From an uncultured Lachnospiraceae bacterium (GTDB lineage: Bacteria > Bacillota > Clostridia > Lachnospirales > Lachnospiraceae), in contig CAMWOK010000086.1 of assembly GCA_947175845.1 (NCBI GenBank), forward strand, positions 1 to 10,112: a stretch of 10,112 bases of DNA. The letters are read 5' to 3'. Positions 7,094-10,112 of the stretch are shown in pieces (positions within the stretch are counted from its first letter, which is position 1; each line of letters opens with the position of its first letter). The position numbers and the translations under genes are program-made. The notes under the pieces were generated by a model. The model was not told where the DNA came from. It made no database searches and saw only the letters and a list, made by a program, of their open reading frames with translations.

Positions 7094-7116
7094 GAATATT
7101 TTTGGGCATTTCCCGC

Positions 7117-7145
7117 TTGACATTTGCTGTCTACTATCGTAAACT
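7117..7145 (+). promoter_or_regulatory. Promoter of the blaI-M56 pair
   Basis: TTGACA (7117-7122) and TAAACT (7140-7145) are separated by 17 bp. The -35 is perfect and the -10 matches four of six bases. The overlapping TATAGT (7145-7150) is closer to consensus but is 22 bp from the -35. The spacer and -10 overlap the upstream BlaI-type dyad. The -35 is only 23 bp from the -35 of the divergent znu promoter. Confidence 0.65.
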
Positions 7146-7165
7146 ATAGTTGTCTACAGAGGTAG
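7131..7165. promoter_or_regulatory. Two BlaI-type operator dyads
   Basis: CTACAGAGGTAG (7154-7165) is an exact CTAC-N4-GTAG dyad, the layout of known BlaI/MecI operators. CTACTATCGTAA (7131-7142) matches seven of the eight arm bases. Both are preceded by TGT, so TGTCTAC recurs 23 bp apart, close to two helical turns. A further perfect 10-bp palindrome, AACTATAGTT (7142-7151), lies between them. The sites overlap the -10 and the likely start of blaI, which fits autorepression. Confidence 0.62.
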
Positions 7166-7205
7166 TCACCGATCCTGACATCACACTTTTTAACGGAGGT
7201 TTAAT

Positions 7206-7577
7206 ATGGAACAGAAAATAACTGTGTCCGACTCAGAACTGGAAATCCTCGAAGCGCTCTGGGCGGCCAAGCGGGCTTTGAATGCCAGCGAGATCCGCAG
7301 CACCTTAAATGCGCACAAAGCGTGGGAGCGCACCACCATCCTGACGCTCATCCAGCGCCTGGTGAAAAAGGGTGCCATCGCGCAGGAAAAGCGCGAGGTA
7401 TACTACTACACGCCCTGCATCGCGCGCGAGGCGTACGTGCGCGCAGAGACCAGAAATTTTATTGAAAAATTCTTCCGGGGAAGCTCCAAAAACCTTGCCG
7501 CATCCCTGGTCGAAAGCGATTCTCTGACAAGGGAGGACATCGAGGAGCTGCGCGACTATTTTAACCGGAACCAATGA
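7206..7577 (+). CDS. blaI: BlaI/MecI/CopY-family transcriptional repressor
   Basis: This 123-residue cytoplasmic protein is a winged-helix repressor that binds DNA as a dimer and, in characterised systems, is removed by proteolysis after its M56 partner is activated. The N-terminal domain (about 5-72) shows the family pattern: SDSELEILEALW, then AWERTTILTLIQRLVKKGAI (recognition helix about 42-54) and the wing EKREVYYYTP. Residues 73-123 form the dimerisation helices. GGAGG lies 6 bp before the ATG. It is followed after 64 bp by the M56 gene. The absence of metal-binding cysteine clusters at the C-terminus argues against a CopY-type copper sensor. Candidate operators are in its own promoter. 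No beta-lactamase gene is in the window. Confidence 0.93.
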   Translation: MEQKITVSDSELEILEALWAAKRALNASEIRSTLNAHKAWERTTILTLIQRLVKKGAIAQEKREVYYYTPCIAREAYVRAETRNFIEKFFRGSSKNLAASLVESDSLTREDIEELRDYFNRNQ

Positions 7578-7641
7578 CGGTCCGCCGGATTTCTATGATA
7601 ACTGTGCGCGTCAAGACGTATGCGCAAATGGAGGGATTTCA

Positions 7642-9897
7642 ATGCAAGATTTTCTGAATGTTCAAGATTTTGTCGTGCGGCAGCTCTTTCTGCCCACACT
7701 GTCTGTGTCCTTGCTGGGGACTCTGACCGGCATGTTTATCGCAGCCATACACCCTGCCACCAGAAAGTATTTTTCCGCGAAATGGAACTACTATATCTGG
7801 CTGCTCGTTGTGGCGCGGCTGGCTGTACCGTTTCATCTCGGATCTGGTGTCAATTTGCTGCTGCCGGCACCGTTTCATTCTGCGCAGCAAGGGAGTGTGC
7901 AAAATGGGGATATCCACTTTGGAGTCGAGAATGCAGACGCGCGGATTCCTGATCCGCTGCTTTCGGAATCTGGCGGCGTGCAGCCGACGGCTGTATCTGC
8001 TGATGCATCTGCCGACGCCGACGGCACATTGACCTCTGTGCACAGCAGTCAAACGGATGCAGCTGCCAACGCAAAAAATACTGACTCTCCCGGCCCTGCG
8101 CCCGAAAAAAACAGGTCCGGCATTGGAATCCTGACGCTTCTTGCCGATATATGGCTTCTCGGAGTGGTGCTTGCCCTCTGTATAAAGCTTGCAAATTACC
8201 TGCGCTTTATAAATACTGTCAAAAAGAGCTGCACGCGCATCGCGGACAGCCGCGTCCTCACCATGGAACATGCCTTCTGCGCCGGACTTGGCATCGCGCG
8301 CGTGCCCGCCATCTGTCAGAGCGCTGCCGTCTCTGGTCCCCTGACCGTCGGGCTGTGGAACCCCATGATTGTCCTGCCAGATGCACTCTGGAACCCAGAC
8401 AGTGACGGCGCCGGCCAGCATCTGACGCACTTACAGCTGGTGCTCCACCATGAGTTGATCCATGTGGCGCGAAAGGACCTGCTGTACAAGTGGATCTTCC
8501 ATCTGCTGCTCTGCGTTCACTGGTTTAATCCCGCTCTGCACCGCATTGGCAGGCAGATAAATCTCGACTGCGAGCTCTCCTGTGACAAGGCAATCCTCGC
8601 AAAGCTGACGGATGCCGGAAAGCAGCTTTACGGGAATATCCTTCTCGATACGGCGGAACGCGCAGTTGCGCGCGGGCAGAGCGCGCTGTCCACCACCCTG
8701 CTGGAACATAAGCATGACCTGAAGAAGCGCCTCGACGGCATTCTTCACAATCGCAGGCCAACCCGCCTACAGCTGGCGCTCTCCGCATGTACCCTGACCG
8801 TCACACTCCTCGTCACTGCCTGCGGCGGCATCTGGATCTCCGCGGAGGATACAGCGGTCCATGAGCGGACTTCTGATTCCTCCGAGTCTGACGACAATCA
8901 TAGTTTTGCAAAAATGCTGACCTCGCTTGGCTCTGTCGATTCGTTTCTGGAGAGCGGCACCAGCCCGGACCGCCTGAGCAATGCGTGGCAGGTCTATGAC
9001 GATGCCGCGCTGCTTGCCGGAAGCGACATTCAGGAGAACTGGCGGGCCTATACCTACTCTGGCGGAAACAAAAAACTTACCGTCTCCGGCCTGGAACTCT
9101 ACGGCAGCAAAACCTTTCTGATCGTCTACGCGGACGAGGCTGTCGATGTGGATGTCAAGTCCTCCTTTGCCATCAAAGAAGGAAAGTTTAAGATTGTGCA
9201 TATCGCGCCGGACAACACTGTCACGACGCTGAACGACACCGGCAGCAAGTCGACGCAGACCTGTACTATACAAAAGGGCAGAAATGTCCTCAAAATAGTC
9301 GGGCAGGGCGCGCGGCTGACAAGTCTGGAAATTGACTACACCGACCTGAAAGAATCAAAATTTGAACAGGTTTATTTTTCGGAGGAAGCGGAGACCAACG
9401 CACAGATAAAGAACACACTTCTCGAGGGAAAAGTGATAGACAAGGAGAAAGTTCTGCAGATATTGTACGCGCTGGACGCGAAAGAAGTGAGTGAAACCCT
9501 GCACACGATGCTGTCCCACAATATCGAGCTGACGGCAGAGGAAATTGCATATTTCTTCCCCTACTCGGATTCGGAGCTGTCGAGCCAGTACCTGTCAGAG
9601 GCACTCCGGGATGGAACTCTTGAACCCTTTTGCGCAGAAGACATCATAAAACTGATGCCTTATCTGCAGGGAGAATGCCCGACGGAGATGCTCAAGGCGC
9701 TTCCGCAGGAGGAATTTGTAGACGCCCTGTCAGAAAGCGTCTACTATCTGGACAGCGATCAGATTGCTGACTGCCTGACGGACTATCTCGCACAGGGCGG
9801 CGCGCTGACCTACCCGGAGTATGGCCACATTGCACCCTATCTGGACGAGGACGCCATAAAAGTTGTGAATGAACTGCTTACAGGGAGCGGAGAATAA
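7642..9897 (+). CDS. BlaR1-type M56 membrane metallopeptidase with a non-PBP extracellular region
   Basis: This 751-residue protein is the likely signal transducer for BlaI. Hydrophobic segments are seen at about 17-37, 48-66, 163-187 and 376-396. An external Ser/Ala/Asp-rich loop (about 70-160) joins the second and third. The peptidase M56 domain lies between the third and fourth segments, with HHELIHVARKDLL (HExxH His270, Glu271, His274) and ELSCDKA, where Glu311 is the probable third zinc ligand. After the last segment, BlaR1 would have a penicillin-binding sensor; none is present here (no SxxK/SxN/KTG series). Instead residues about 440-570 look beta-rich, and about 597-748 contain five helical repeats of roughly 30 residues with PYLD-type motifs. 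GGAGGG lies 6 bp before the ATG. Inference: a membrane sensor protease that inactivates BlaI in response to an unknown outside signal. The M56 call is firm; the ligand is unknown. Confidence 0.92.
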   Translation: MQDFLNVQDFVVRQLFLPTLSVSLLGTLTGMFIAAIHPATRKYFSAKWNYYIWLLVVARLAVPFHLGSGVNLLLPAPFHSAQQGSVQNGDIHFGVENADARIPDPLLSESGGVQPTAVSADASADADGTLTSVHSSQTDAAANAKNTDSPGPAPEKNRSGIGILTLLADIWLLGVVLALCIKLANYLRFINTVKKSCTRIADSRVLTMEHAFCAGLGIARVPAICQSAAVSGPLTVGLWNPMIVLPDALWNPDSDGAGQHLTHLQLVLHHELIHVARKDLLYKWIFHLLLCVHWFNPALHRIGRQINLDCELSCDKAILAKLTDAGKQLYGNILLDTAERAVARGQSALSTTLLEHKHDLKKRLDGILHNRRPTRLQLALSACTLTVTLLVTACGGIWISAEDTAVHERTSDSSESDDNHSFAKMLTSLGSVDSFLESGTSPDRLSNAWQVYDDAALLAGSDIQENWRAYTYSGGNKKLTVSGLELYGSKTFLIVYADEAVDVDVKSSFAIKEGKFKIVHIAPDNTVTTLNDTGSKSTQTCTIQKGRNVLKIVGQGARLTSLEIDYTDLKESKFEQVYFSEEAETNAQIKNTLLEGKVIDKEKVLQILYALDAKEVSETLHTMLSHNIELTAEEIAYFFPYSDSELSSQYLSEALRDGTLEPFCAEDIIKLMPYLQGECPTEMLKALPQEEFVDALSESVYYLDSDQIADCLTDYLAQGGALTYPEYGHIAPYLDEDAIKVVNELLTGSGE

Positions 9898-9911
9898 GAC
9901 GCAGCACAGCA

Positions 9912-10112
9912 TTATTTCGCGTTCGCCGGCTCGATATTGATCGCCTTGCCCTTGATTTTTACATTTTTCATGGCTGCGAGCACGTCCGCCGCATTCTCCT
10001 TGGGCACCTCCACAAAGGTGTATTTGTCATAGAGGTCAATCGCCCCGACAAGCTTTCCGGGGATATTCGCCTCGCCTGCAATGGCGCCTAAGATGTCCTT
10101 CGCCTTGACCTT
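9912..10112 (-). CDS. C-terminal end of a DEAD-box RNA helicase (DbpA RNA-binding domain; 5' part cut off)
   Basis: Only the last 66 residues and the stop are in the window. They match the DbpA RNA-binding domain found at the C-terminus of DEAD-box helicases of the DbpA/DeaD/CshA type: IAGEANIPGKLVGAIDLYDKYTFVEVPKENAADVL, then IKGKAINIEPA. This RRM-like domain targets the helicase to structured RNA, in DbpA to 23S rRNA during ribosome assembly. The helicase core is beyond the right edge, so the exact subfamily cannot be named. The gene is convergent with the M56 gene, with 14 bp between stop codons. Confidence 0.85.
   Translation of the reverse strand, partial: KVKAKDILGAIAGEANIPGKLVGAIDLYDKYTFVEVPKENAADVLAAMKNVKIKGKAINIEPANAK

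Noticed and set aside
6987..7109. 41-codon N-terminal extension of znuA
   Set aside because: It would start upstream of the predicted transcription start and place the signal peptide internally.
7122..7128. Extra Zur half-site (ATTTGCT) in the blaI promoter spacer
   Set aside because: There is only one arm with a mismatch and no partner arm; it is expected by chance in AT-rich sequence.
7639..8430. Long open frame on the minus strand opposite the M56 gene
   Set aside because: It reads as a Arg/Gln/Cys-rich, low-order protein without recognisable motifs and is fully opposite a well-supported gene; it is a GC-driven shadow frame.
7206..9897. A classical beta-lactam resistance operon
   Set aside because: No beta-lactamase or PBP gene is in the window and the M56 protein has no penicillin-binding domain, so a resistance role is not supported.

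Overview
The window looks like chromosomal DNA from a spore-forming or spore-related member of the Clostridia, probably Lachnospiraceae. This is inferred from roughly mid-50s GC by eye, strong GGAGG ribosome binding sites, a CwlD-like amidase, a BlaI/M56 pair and the sua5-rpiB-upp order known from Firmicutes. No RNA gene, insertion sequence, CRISPR array or phage gene is visible. No gap between genes exceeds about 220 bases.

Positions 1-6986 hold eight genes, all on the minus strand. In transcription order they are znuA, znuC, znuB (a high-affinity zinc or related metal importer), a CwlD-like N-acetylmuramoyl-L-alanine amidase, sua5 (tRNA t6A synthesis), rpiB (pentose phosphate isomerase), upp (uracil salvage) and a secreted coiled-coil plus SleB-type cell wall hydrolase that runs off the left edge. 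The znu promoter is a perfect TTGACA-17-TATAAT. It is followed at once by a perfect 21-bp palindrome with the layout of a Zur/Fur-family operator, so zinc-responsive repression is likely. Weaker promoter candidates precede the amidase (SigE-like) and sua5 (extended -10), which suggests three transcription units rather than one.

Positions 7206-9897 hold a plus-strand pair divergent from znuA: a BlaI/MecI-family repressor and a large BlaR1-type M56 membrane metallopeptidase. The peptidase keeps the HExxH protease core between membrane segments but has no penicillin-binding sensor domain. Its external part is a predicted beta-rich domain followed by about five ~30-residue helical repeats. Two CTAC-N4-GTAG-type dyads in the blaI promoter are probable BlaI operators. 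The pair therefore looks like a self-regulated signalling module that senses something other than (or not directly) beta-lactams.

At the right edge (9912-10112, minus) is the C-terminal DbpA-type RNA-binding domain of a DEAD-box RNA helicase, convergent with the M56 gene and only 14 bp from it.

The most interesting items are the non-canonical M56 sensor with its repeats, the znu operator placed back-to-back with the BlaI-controlled promoter, the ZnuA protein lacking the usual third histidine, and the SigE-like promoter in front of the CwlD-like gene.
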